From positions 1-46,469 of the forward strand of contig JAYRSE010000011.1 in assembly GCA_041920275.1 (NCBI GenBank): a stretch of 46,469 bases of DNA, in the 5' to 3' direction. Numbering within the stretch: the stretch's first letter is position 1; every line of letters begins with the position of its first letter. Origin of the DNA: UBA12088 sp041920275. GTDB lineage: Bacteria; Patescibacteriota; Minisyncoccia; Phycocordibacterales; UBA12088. This document shows, piece by piece, positions 8,375-16,474 of the stretch. The notes under the pieces were generated by a model that made no database searches, was not told where the DNA came from, and saw only the letters and a list, made by a program, of their open reading frames with translations. The translations under genes and the position numbers were made by a program.

Positions 8375-9355
8375 TCAAATACCGCTCGGTGTGTCGGAGT
8401 TGGTCGGCAAAGAGAAGGTTGGATGATGAGCATCCTGTTCAACACCGACGAACGAGACCGCAAGGCCTTGGTGATCCGATGTGTATGCCGGCATACTTTG
8501 CACTCGATGCGGAACGGTACCGAACACATGGTCGATCGGCAGCATGAGCGGGGAAGCGGTACGCCAGGTGTAGTGCGCCGCACTCGCGTATGCACCGAAC
8601 GCGTTGCGAAAACGTACACTGTACGGTGTCATGTTAAGGTCGCCGACCATAAGCCAGTCGCGGCCGGCCGCTTCGGCGGTTTTGAACGCATCGGAAAGTG
8701 CGGCGATGTACGCATTCTGCCGTTGATAGCGTTCGTTGTTGAGCGGAGGAAGTGGATGGGCGACAATGAGGTCGAAGGATGCGAAGCGAACGACACAGAG
8801 GGGGTCGTGATCAGGGTCCGTGCGAATCTCCGCGGCATCGACCGTAAGCGTAGGGTCGGTCACGAAAACGGCACAGCTTCTACCTCCTTGCGAGTGATGG
8901 AGTACCGGTGCCACGCCGAGTATGCGCTGTATGTTCGCCACAAAACGAGGGTTCGGTTCAACGAACGCATAGATGCGCGCGGGATGTCGCGCTATGTTGG
9001 AGGCCAGTGCGTCCTGCGCCTGCGCAGATTGTGAGTAGAGGACGTTCTGGAAATAGACGTCACTCGCGGGTGCGTTTTTTGACCATGAAAGTCCGCCGGT
9101 CCATGCGACCCACGCAAGGATCGTCATACCGTAGCAGGCGAGTGCTCGAGCGTACGGTCTTGCCGATTCGAAACGGATGTATCCCACAATGGAAAGCCCG
9201 ACGAGGAGGAGGCCGATCTGCAGCTGGAAGTGCGACCAGAGGTCGATCCACCACGCAAGGTCACCAAGGAAGATGGTGGCAAGGTGCAGGAGCGCGCACA
9301 AGCACAGGATCGATGTATACCTGAGAGTCCTCTTGTGCCGCATGTCACGCATCAT
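8375..9355 (-). CDS. Membrane-anchored endonuclease/exonuclease/phosphatase (EEP) family protein
   Basis: 326 residues. Three N-terminal hydrophobic segments (about 12-30, 43-62, 72-88) are followed by an EEP catalytic domain placed outside the membrane or facing the envelope. Catalytic signatures visible are VGDLNMTPYS (238-246), PIDHVF (273-278) and SDHQG (293-297), with an FVEPNP segment near 131 in the position of the metal-binding Glu. Related three-helix-plus-EEP proteins are often annotated as hydrolases; the substrate (nucleic acid, phospholipid or sugar phosphate) cannot be told from sequence. Several ATG codons lie close together at the start (9355, 9352, 9343), so the exact start is uncertain. 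Confidence 0.85.
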   Translation of the reverse strand: MMRDMRHKRTLRYTSILCLCALLHLATIFLGDLAWWIDLWSHFQLQIGLLLVGLSIVGYIRFESARPYARALACYGMTILAWVAWTGGLSWSKNAPASDVYFQNVLYSQSAQAQDALASNIARHPARIYAFVEPNPRFVANIQRILGVAPVLHHSQGGRSCAVFVTDPTLTVDAAEIRTDPDHDPLCVVRFASFDLIVAHPLPPLNNERYQRQNAYIAALSDAFKTAEAAGRDWLMVGDLNMTPYSVRFRNAFGAYASAAHYTWRTASPLMLPIDHVFGTVPHRVQSMPAYTSDHQGLAVSFVGVEQDAHHPTFSLPTNSDTPSGI

Positions 9356-9423
9356 ACGGCACGTGCATGGGGTCGCACAATGCGGTACGTTGTGTGCGGT
9401 CTTAGGAGTGGTATCATGGCGCC

Positions 9424-10182
9424 ATGCAGGTCGATGTCATACAAACCCGCACGCTCGTACCCCCATGCGACGATCTGTGTGAAGCGATCACGCAGTCCGC
9501 TCTCGAGCCGCATGAGGGCGATTGTGTGGCGGTAAGCTCGAAAGTGGTAAGTGTTTGGGAAGGGAGGTGTGTGCGGGCGGAGTCGGACGTGCGGGCGCAA
9601 ATGCACCGCATTGCACGCGAAGAGTCGAGTGCGTACCTTGAGCATACTGCGGAATATCCAAACGCTCGCTTATGGACCTACACGCGCGGTACGCTCATCG
9701 GGCGCGCGGGAATAGATCAAAGCAACGGCGATGGGTATCTGGTCCTTTGGCCCAAAGATCCACACGCGAGCGCACGTGCCCTGCATGTATGGTTGTGCCA
9801 CACGTACGGCCTCTCTCGCCTTGCGGTCGTCATCACCGATTCTCGCACGTTGCCGTTTCGTCGCGGTGCGGTCGGTTTTGCGCTCGGCTGGGCCGGGTTC
9901 GATCCGCTCGTTGATCATCGCGGTACGCCCGATCTCTTCGGTCGCCCGCTTACGGCCGAACACACCAATCTTGCGGACGCGCTTGCGGCGTGTGCGGTGC
10001 TCGCGATGGGGGAGACTTCCGAAAGCACCCCGCTTGCGCTCATTCGAGACGCGGCATACCTTGCGCAACAGATCGGGAGAGTGCCTGATCATCAACCCCC
10101 GTACGAGGTGACCATGGAGGAAGACGCGTACGCGCCCTTTTGGGGGAGAGTCGGGTGGAAAAGAAGCGATGACGTTGCGTAA
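9424..10182 (+). CDS. CofE-like gamma-glutamyl ligase (F420-0:L-glutamate ligase family)
   Basis: CofE enzymes add glutamate to F420-0 in a GTP-dependent reaction. CPR genomes carry a divergent branch often named putative folate-metabolism gamma-glutamate ligase. The 252-residue product shows VAVSSKVVSVWEG (36-47; cf. SKVVSKAEG), RAGIDQSN (94-101), LWPKDPHASAR (108-118), ITDSRTLPFRRG (137-148) and ALGWAGFDPL, all in family order. No other F420 gene is in the window, so the acceptor is probably not F420; folate is a guess. A TATCAT -10 element ends 6 nt before the ATG, so the mRNA may be leaderless. Confidence 0.85.
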   Translation: MQVDVIQTRTLVPPCDDLCEAITQSALEPHEGDCVAVSSKVVSVWEGRCVRAESDVRAQMHRIAREESSAYLEHTAEYPNARLWTYTRGTLIGRAGIDQSNGDGYLVLWPKDPHASARALHVWLCHTYGLSRLAVVITDSRTLPFRRGAVGFALGWAGFDPLVDHRGTPDLFGRPLTAEHTNLADALAACAVLAMGETSESTPLALIRDAAYLAQQIGRVPDHQPPYEVTMEEDAYAPFWGRVGWKRSDDVA

Positions 10183-10207
10183 CTGTGTTTGTGGATGGAA
10201 AAACGTC

Positions 10208-10227
10208 GACCCCGCCTGTGCGGGGTC
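10208..10227 (-). terminator. Terminator of the minus-strand gene at 10239
   Basis: An 8-bp GC-rich stem (GACCCCGC / GCGGGGTC, loop of 4). On the minus strand it is followed by GACGTTTTT, a usable T-tract. It lies 12 nt after the stop of the hypothetical gene. Confidence 0.7.
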
Positions 10228-10238
10228 TTGATGGATGC

Positions 10239-10712
10239 TTACAAGTCAGGGTGGGCTCGGACGATCATAAGCAATGCGCCGGCCTCGTCTTTACACAAAT
10301 TTTTTGCGCGGCACCTGCTGAGGTCGTCCGTGGCGTTCCGGATCGCTTGCACCCATTTCGCGATCGGCTCTTTGGAGCCGCTCGCGAAGGCGAGGGTGCC
10401 AACGTGTCGGATTGCGTACACGTACCATTCATCGCGTCCGCACATTCTTTTTTTCATGCAGGGAAACCGTGCCGAGGCATCCGAACGTTCGACGCGTTCG
10501 AAAGCTTTCCTCCATCCTTCAATGGCCGAAATGTCTTCTCCGAAACGGTCGGCCTCAAGGAGCACTCCTCGAGCGGCTTCGCGCAAAGCGTTCGACTCGA
10601 GCGTGGTATGACTCCCAGGTGAATCCAGGGGAAAAATACTGTCGGCGATGTTCGGGACAGCCCCCACGACGATAACAGCAAGCAGAGCGATGAGTGCGAT
10701 AATCTTGCGCAT
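10239..10712 (-). CDS. Secreted or membrane-anchored hypothetical protein
   Basis: 157 residues starting MRKIIALIALLAVIVVGA: a signal peptide or single N-terminal anchor (about residues 3-22). The mature helical domain has four cysteines (in FPCMKKRMCG and SRCRAKNLCKD), spaced as two possible disulfide pairs. GGAGGT lies 6 nt upstream of the ATG, and a TTGACA/CATAAT promoter is recognisable (10755-10783). No family recognised. It is divergent from dnaG. Confidence 0.7.
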   Translation of the reverse strand: MRKIIALIALLAVIVVGAVPNIADSIFPLDSPGSHTTLESNALREAARGVLLEADRFGEDISAIEGWRKAFERVERSDASARFPCMKKRMCGRDEWYVYAIRHVGTLAFASGSKEPIAKWVQAIRNATDDLSRCRAKNLCKDEAGALLMIVRAHPDL

Positions 10713-10754
10713 GAGTTACCTCCGGGTTTGTGATGGGAAAACAGATCTTCTGAA

Positions 10755-10783
10755 ATTATGTAGTATAAAACACACTATGTCAA
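10755..10783 (-). promoter_or_regulatory. Minus-strand promoter of the gene at 10239-10712
   Basis: Read on the minus strand: TTGACA (complement 10778-10783), a 17-nt spacer and CATAAT (complement 10755-10760), about 45 nt upstream of the start codon, in the divergent gap before dnaG. Confidence 0.65.
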
Positions 10784-10856
10784 TACCCTTATACCCATCG
10801 CCGCGCGGTACGATTGTAGGGCAACCGTACACGACTGTTGTTGTGTGTAAAAAAGT

Positions 10857-12587
10857 ATGTCCGACCAAGTACAGCAGGTGAAGGAGCGCGCAAACATCGT
10901 CGAGGTGGTCGGTCAATACGTGAAGCTCACCAAGGCGGGAAAGAACTACAAAGGCCTCTCTCCGTTTCGCAAAGAGAAGACCCCGAGCTTCTACGTGTCA
11001 CCGGACAAGGGTATGTACTACGACTTTTCGAGCGGGCAGGGAGGTGACGTCTTTTCGTTCATTCAGGCGATGGAGGGGCTCGACTTCAAAGGTGCGCTCG
11101 CGCTCCTTGCGGAGCGCACCGGGGTGACGTTGGTGCATGAGAACAAAGAGGCGCGTGATGCGCGTGAGCGGCTCTATGGTGCGCTCGAAGATGCGTGTGC
11201 GTTCTTTGAGACGAAGCTCTCCGAACACGAGGATGCGCGCTCGTACCTGCGCGGTAGAGGTCTTACCGAGGGCACGCAGCGTGCATTTCGCCTCGGCTTT
11301 GCACCCGAAAGCTGGCAAGCACTGCGTGATTTTCTGGTGGGGAAAGGGTATCGACTTGATGAACTGGAGCTTGCCGGCCTCGTCAAAAAGGGTGATCGAG
11401 GCAGTCACTACGACCGGTTTCGGTCCCGGGTCATGTTTCCGATCATGGACCCTGCGGGCCGTGTGATCGCCTTTAGCGGCCGTATCTTCGGCGAAGCGGC
11501 GAAGGATGAGGCGAACGCGAAGTATCTGAACTCTCCCGAAACGCCGCTCTTCGACAAAGGGCGCACTCTCTATGGTTACCATAAAGCGAAGCAAGCGATC
11601 CGCACGCAAGACCGCTCGATACTGGTCGAGGGTCAGATGGATATCGTCATGAGCCATCAGGCGGGGTACGAGAACACGGTCGCGGTGTCCGGCACGGGGT
11701 TGACCGCAGATCACTTGGCGCTCCTTGCGCGGTTGTCGAACCGTCTCATACTCGCGTTCGATGCCGATAGCGCCGGCCTTGCGTCCGCCGGTCGCGCGGC
11801 CGCACTTGCGCTCGAGCGCGGTATGGAGGTGCGTGCAGTGCATATTCCCTCGGGCAAGGATCCGGCCGATTGCATTCGCGAGAACACGCAACTTTGGTGC
11901 GATGCGATCGATACGGCGCAGCACGTGGTCGATTTCTTTCTGGCGAACGCACTGGTGCGTCATAAAGCGTCCAATGAGGACGAGCGTGCGTTCGCACTTT
12001 CGGTGCGTGATACGGTACTGCCGTACGTCGCTCGGGTAAAGAGCGGGGTCGAACAAGCGCACTTTGTCCGCAACATCGCGAACAAGCTCGGCATTGCGGA
12101 AGATGCCGTGTGGCGGGATGTCCGTGCGCTTGCGAGCGCCGACGTCGGACCGAACGAGCAGGTTCCGCGGGAGCGTGCGCAACAGCAGTCGCCGCAAAAA
12201 GCGGCACCGCACCAAAATCTCGAGCGTGCACTCGCGGGTATGCTCTTTTGGTTCGATATGCACGAAAACCCGCCGCTTACCCGTGCGGAGCTCGTGAGCC
12301 TTGCGCTTGAGCGTGAGGTGCCGCTCGAGGTCCTGCTTGCCACATATGACGCCGAGCGTGAGCAACTTTCGATGGAGGCGGATATACTCTACGCTGAACA
12401 TACCGAGCCGGCCAGCGCATATCGAGAACTGCTCGACCGAGTGGCGCGAGTGCGATGGATGCAAGAGCGCACTCGGCTTGCCGAGGAGCTGCGCAGGGCG
12501 GAGCTCGAACAGGATGAAGATCGCGCGCGGGACATCTTACTTCGTTTTCAAGAACTCTCGAAACGCATTGAGTCGCTCGTTGGCTAA
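10857..12587 (+). CDS. dnaG: DNA primase DnaG, without the usual zinc ligands
   Basis: DnaG makes RNA primers at the replication fork. At 576 residues it is near the normal length. The N-terminal zinc-binding domain is recognisable (LSPFRKEKTPSFYV, 34-47, and YDFSSGQGGD, 55-64), but the expected Cys, His, Cys, Cys ligands are replaced by Ser35, Arg38, Asp56 and Ser59, so it cannot bind zinc in the standard way. Zinc-less versions are known in some alphaproteobacteria. The TOPRIM core is intact: ILVEGQMDIV near 255 (catalytic Glu) and LILAFDADSAG near 300. The C-terminal helicase-interaction part is weakly conserved. It precedes rpoD on the same strand, echoing the classical dnaG-rpoD macromolecular-synthesis pair. 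Confidence 0.95.
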   Translation: MSDQVQQVKERANIVEVVGQYVKLTKAGKNYKGLSPFRKEKTPSFYVSPDKGMYYDFSSGQGGDVFSFIQAMEGLDFKGALALLAERTGVTLVHENKEARDARERLYGALEDACAFFETKLSEHEDARSYLRGRGLTEGTQRAFRLGFAPESWQALRDFLVGKGYRLDELELAGLVKKGDRGSHYDRFRSRVMFPIMDPAGRVIAFSGRIFGEAAKDEANAKYLNSPETPLFDKGRTLYGYHKAKQAIRTQDRSILVEGQMDIVMSHQAGYENTVAVSGTGLTADHLALLARLSNRLILAFDADSAGLASAGRAAALALERGMEVRAVHIPSGKDPADCIRENTQLWCDAIDTAQHVVDFFLANALVRHKASNEDERAFALSVRDTVLPYVARVKSGVEQAHFVRNIANKLGIAEDAVWRDVRALASADVGPNEQVPRERAQQQSPQKAAPHQNLERALAGMLFWFDMHENPPLTRAELVSLALEREVPLEVLLATYDAEREQLSMEADILYAEHTEPASAYRELLDRVARVRWMQERTRLAEELRRAELEQDEDRARDILLRFQELSKRIESLVG

Positions 12588-12670
12588 GCGACACCGCATT
12601 CGTACTTGGTGCGGTGTCGATCGACTATGTACGGTATGGGGTGATTCGCTGTGCATTGGGGAAAAATCGC

Positions 12671-12699
12671 TTGCTCCGCAGGGGTGCATATAGTATAGT
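12671..12699 (+). promoter_or_regulatory. Candidate promoter of rpoD
   Basis: TTGCTC at 12671-12676, a 17-nt spacer and TATAGT at 12694-12699, 19 nt before the rpoD ATG. A second overlapping TATAGT begins at 12689. rpoD can therefore be transcribed apart from dnaG. Confidence 0.5.
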
Positions 12700-12718
12700 T
12701 CGTCCGAACCATATCACA

Positions 12719-14128
12719 ATGGCGTCTAAAAGCAGCACAAAAAAACATACGCCTGCGAAAACGGCTGTCAAAAAAACAGCCGCAAAACATTCGACCGCAC
12801 CAGCGGCCAAGAAAACCGCGACAGTGAAGACCGCACGGCCTGTCGCAAAAAAAAGCACCGTATCGACCGCGGTAAAGAAAAAGACCGTCGCCAAGAAGGC
12901 GGCGCGCCCACCCGCGAAAAAAGCGACCGTGAAGAAGCCCGTCGCACGGAGTGTGCAAACCGTGAAGAAGCCGGAAAAAAAGCCGGAGGCGAAGAAACCG
13001 GCTGCGGTAAAGCAGCACAAGCCTGTAAAGAAGCAAACGCTTTCGCCCGCGATGCAGCAGCGTGAGAAACAAGCGGCCACGCTCTTACAGAAGGGGCGAG
13101 ATCGCGGGTATGTGATATACGACGAGATACTTCGTGAGTTTCCCAAGATCGAGGAAGACATCGTGTTCCTCGAGGACCTGTACGAGCGCTTCACCTCGGC
13201 GAACGTCGATGTGCTCGAAGGAGGGAACATTCTCGGCGAAGAGCAGCCGGAGCACCCGCATGACCCGCGTCAAGCGATGCGAAGCGGTCGAGATTCGAAC
13301 TACGATTCGATCCAAATATACCTCCGCGAGATAGGTCAGTACCCGCTACTCACCGCAACGGAAGAGCGAGACCTTGCGCGGCGGGTGATGGAAGGTGAGG
13401 AGGAAGCGAAGAACCTCCTCGCGCGAAGCAACCTTCGTCTGGTCGTTTCTATCGCCAAGCGATACATCGGCAGGTCGCCCGATCTCACACTCCTTGACCT
13501 CATCCAAGAGGGGAATATCGGTCTCTTCAAAGCGGTCGACAAGTTCGACTACACCAAGGGATATAAGTTCTCGACCTACGCCACCTGGTGGATACGTCAG
13601 GCGATCACCCGCGCGCTCGCCGATCAGAGTAGGACCATTCGCATACCGGTCCATATGGTCGAAACCATTGCCAAGTACAAGCAGATCTATCGCCAGCTCG
13701 CACAGGACCTGGGTCGTGATCCGGCGCCGGAAGAGGTTGCCATCGAGATGGGTATCGAGGTTGAAAAGATCTACCTCATAGAGAAGATCAACCAAGACAC
13801 CATCTCACTCGAAAGTCCGGTCGGTTCCGACGAGGACGATCGTTCCACGCTCGGCGATTTCATCAAAGACGACACGATCGATTCGCCCGACAAGGAGACC
13901 TCGCACAACATTCTCACCGAGCAGTTGCACAAGATTCTCGACGACCTCTCTCCGAAGGAGCGCAAGATACTGCTCCTTCGGCACGGGCTCGAGGATGGTA
14001 TCTACCACACCCTTGAAGAAGTGGGGCGTGAGTTCGGGGTCACGCGGGAACGCATACGCCAAATAGAGGCGAAGGCGATCGAAAAGATCCGTCACCATGA
14101 AATGGCAAAATGTTTGAGAAACTACTAG
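12719..14128 (+). CDS. rpoD: RNA polymerase primary sigma factor with Lys/Ala/Pro-rich N-terminal tail
   Basis: About 469 residues. The first ~110 are almost entirely K, A, P, T and V in histone-H1-like repeats (PAKKA, KKTAAK, VKKP). Sigma-1.1-like sequence follows near residue 120 (AATLLQKGRDRGYVIYDEIL). Regions 1.2-2.4 follow (DSIQIYLREIGQYPLL, the core-binding NLRLVVSIAKRY, and YKFSTYATWWIRQAITRAL). Region 3 comes next, and then region 4 with the helix-turn-helix TLEEVGREFGVTRERIRQIEAKA. An open frame extends to a GTG at 12614, but the ATG at 12719 with a promoter just upstream is the likely start. As the housekeeping sigma factor it would read the TTGACA/TATAAT-type promoters seen in this window. 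Confidence 0.95.
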   Translation: MASKSSTKKHTPAKTAVKKTAAKHSTAPAAKKTATVKTARPVAKKSTVSTAVKKKTVAKKAARPPAKKATVKKPVARSVQTVKKPEKKPEAKKPAAVKQHKPVKKQTLSPAMQQREKQAATLLQKGRDRGYVIYDEILREFPKIEEDIVFLEDLYERFTSANVDVLEGGNILGEEQPEHPHDPRQAMRSGRDSNYDSIQIYLREIGQYPLLTATEERDLARRVMEGEEEAKNLLARSNLRLVVSIAKRYIGRSPDLTLLDLIQEGNIGLFKAVDKFDYTKGYKFSTYATWWIRQAITRALADQSRTIRIPVHMVETIAKYKQIYRQLAQDLGRDPAPEEVAIEMGIEVEKIYLIEKINQDTISLESPVGSDEDDRSTLGDFIKDDTIDSPDKETSHNILTEQLHKILDDLSPKERKILLLRHGLEDGIYHTLEEVGREFGVTRERIRQIEAKAIEKIRHHEMAKCLRNY

Positions 14129-14144
14129 GTTAAAAATTGCGTAT

Positions 14145-14180
14145 ACGAAAAAGACCTCCTCATCAAGGGGTCTTTTTCGT
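14145..14180. terminator. Bidirectional terminator between rpoD and the antiporter gene
   Basis: A 12-bp stem ACGAAAAAGACC / GGTCTTTTTCGT. It gives a T-tract on both strands. The stop codon of the convergent antiporter gene sits in its loop. Confidence 0.85.
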
Positions 14181-16307
14181 TTCGATTCGCTGATCTTCAA
14201 ACATGGTCAGGTCTTCCGCCATATGGGAGAGCTCCTCGCGCAGCAGCGCGTGGACCTTGGGAGTGATCATGCGACGTTCGGCGAATTCTTCGAGCGTGCG
14301 CTCTTCGACACCCAACACGCTGTGCCGCGCAATCCGCTCCGACTCTATCTCGCATCCGAGCGGGTCCTTCGCATACGTTTCTCGCATCTTTTCGTTCGCA
14401 CGCTCCAAGAAGGCCGCATAGGTGGTTCGCACGTGCTCGAACGCATCGCTGCCGAATATGGCACCGGTCGGTTTTTGCTGCATGCGCCCGAAAATGTCGA
14501 TCACGGCACGTGAAAGGACGGTAAGTGCGCGGTAGTACATGTAGCGATCGCGTACCGTGAGCGGGTGATATTCGGGAAACAGGCCGTTCCTCAGGTGCAG
14601 CATTGCCTTGCGCACAAAAACGGTACGATGGCGATCCGACCGGTCGGCTCCTTCGGGCATATCGTATCGATCATACTGATCTTCGAGTTTCGTGAGCGCT
14701 TTTCGATACACTCGTTCGTTGACCTCACCGTGGACGTAGATGCGACGCAAGGCCTCTCGTTCGAGTCCTATCGCATACATGCGCAACACGCGTTCCCCGA
14801 TCATTGACCGACCCTGCGTGTCGTCGGCAAGGCGTTCGCAACACGCTTCGGTCGAGCGGTCCATGCGCTCATGGTGTTCGCGGGTGAGGCGTGACATGAC
14901 CTCCGCGCTTACATGCCCGCGCTTACAGAGTGTGTCCAACTTCTCAAGCACTCGCTCGTGTACGAGCGTCCGTGATTCCTCGAGTTCGAGCTGCTCGATA
15001 TCGGTGAGCGCACTGAGGCCCAGCTTGCGCATGAGGGCTTGGATGGTGGTCGCTTTGATGAATAACGTCGCAAAGATGCAGCCGATCGTAAGTGCAAGGA
15101 GAAACTCCTTGGGCGTGTATGCGTAATCCCATCCCGCAAACGCAAGGTCGGAAGGGATGAGGAGTACCATGGTGACCGCAAGCGCTCCGCGCAAGCTTCC
15201 CCACGCGAGCAGGTGTTGCCAGGCAATCGGTATCCTTTCCTCCGTCGTCATTCGGTTCACCAAGAACACGACCGGATACACTGAAAGTGCTCGCGCTGTT
15301 GCAACAATGAGCACGGAGAGCGCGATCGGGACCAGCAAGGCGTCGAGCTCGATCGGAATGGTGGTGAAGATGAGACCGATGAGAATGAACACGAGCGAGT
15401 TTGACAGAAAGGCGGATTGCGTCCAGAACTTCTCGACAAACTCCTCCGCCCGAGGCATCACCTTGGCCCTACCGTAGTTGCCAAGCACGATCGAGGCGAT
15501 CGCGGTCGCAATGATCGCCGAGAGGTGTATGGTGTGTCCGGCGATGTTTGCGTGGGTGCTCATGAAGTCGGTGACAATGAAGGTGAGGTGTGCCATGACA
15601 AGCATGAACGTGATCTGCACAAACTCATTGCCGCGTGCGGCTCCGAGCGCCCACGAACCTATCGTTCCAAACAACGCACCACACAATACGCCGCCCAGAA
15701 CCATGAGGGTGAACACTCCCACGCCGTCCACTATCGATGTCGCACCCTCGAACCCATTGATCGCGACGCCGAGCGTCACCAGGAACAAGGCGACGGCGGT
15801 ACCATCATTGAAGATGCTCTCTCCTTCGAAAAGCAGCGTGAGGCGACGCGGAGCCCCGTACTCTTTGAAGAGGGAAAGTACCGCAACCGGATCCGTGGCG
15901 CTTATGAGCGAGCCGAACAGTAGGCACAGAACGAATGGTGCTGAAATGCCCGCGATCGGGAGCAAGTGGAACAGTGCGACGGCGATCAGTATGGTGGAAA
16001 CGAGCAGAGATATGATGGAAAGGGCGCTGATCGCACACACATTCTCGAGCAGTCGTCGCAGGTTGATGTTGTAGGCGGACTCGAAGATGAGTACGGGCAA
16101 GAAGACATAAAAGAGAAGTTCCGGCGTAAAGGAGAAATCGAGGAGGAACGAAAAAGCGGGGAACGAGGTGAGGGGGTACAGCGCAAGTCCGGTCGCCACC
16201 AAGAGTACGGTGTAGGGAAGGCGCAGGCGTTGAGACAGGAAGTACACTCCTCCGGTGATCGCAAGCAAGGTAAAGACCGCAAGAAGTGATGTGATCGTAA
16301 AAGACAT
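14163..16307 (-). CDS. CPA1-family Na+/H+ antiporter with long cytoplasmic C-terminal domain
   Basis: About 714 residues. The first ~415 form 11-13 membrane helices with CPA1 marks: YTVLLVATGLAL, the LLFGSLISATDPVAVLSLFKE segment (ATDP, the ion-binding region), FEGESIFNDGTAVALF (ND pair), and AWGSLRGALAVTM. The remaining ~300 residues are charged and helical (ELEESRTLVHERVLEKLD...), a putative regulatory tail. It would exchange cytoplasmic Na+ or K+ for H+. An upstream extension to 16340 is open, but the ATG at 16307 places the first helix right at the N-terminus, as usual. It converges with rpoD. Confidence 0.92.
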   Translation of the reverse strand: MSFTITSLLAVFTLLAITGGVYFLSQRLRLPYTVLLVATGLALYPLTSFPAFSFLLDFSFTPELLFYVFLPVLIFESAYNINLRRLLENVCAISALSIISLLVSTILIAVALFHLLPIAGISAPFVLCLLFGSLISATDPVAVLSLFKEYGAPRRLTLLFEGESIFNDGTAVALFLVTLGVAINGFEGATSIVDGVGVFTLMVLGGVLCGALFGTIGSWALGAARGNEFVQITFMLVMAHLTFIVTDFMSTHANIAGHTIHLSAIIATAIASIVLGNYGRAKVMPRAEEFVEKFWTQSAFLSNSLVFILIGLIFTTIPIELDALLVPIALSVLIVATARALSVYPVVFLVNRMTTEERIPIAWQHLLAWGSLRGALAVTMVLLIPSDLAFAGWDYAYTPKEFLLALTIGCIFATLFIKATTIQALMRKLGLSALTDIEQLELEESRTLVHERVLEKLDTLCKRGHVSAEVMSRLTREHHERMDRSTEACCERLADDTQGRSMIGERVLRMYAIGLEREALRRIYVHGEVNERVYRKALTKLEDQYDRYDMPEGADRSDRHRTVFVRKAMLHLRNGLFPEYHPLTVRDRYMYYRALTVLSRAVIDIFGRMQQKPTGAIFGSDAFEHVRTTYAAFLERANEKMRETYAKDPLGCEIESERIARHSVLGVEERTLEEFAERRMITPKVHALLREELSHMAEDLTMFEDQRIETKKTP

Positions 16308-16420
16308 GGCGTTCCGTCCAAGGTCGTTCGGCATGCACACGGTACACCCGCAACCGCACTCGACGCAAGTGTTTCGCCTCGGTTGTCGGGGTTAACGGTG
16401 TTCGTCGTGGCCGGCGCCGC

Positions 16421-16449
16421 TGGACAGCGGGGCAATACTACGATATACT
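16421..16449 (+). promoter_or_regulatory. Promoter of typA
   Basis: TGGACA at 16421-16426, a 17-nt spacer, and TATACT at 16444-16449, 25 nt before the typA ATG. Confidence 0.7.
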
Positions 16450-16474
16450 ATTAAGATATTGTAAATACCCCAGT

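Noticed and set aside
12614..12718. Upstream GTG start for rpoD
   Set aside because: The sequence before 12719 is unlike any sigma factor and contains the promoter-like TATAGT; the ATG at 12719 begins the basic tail.
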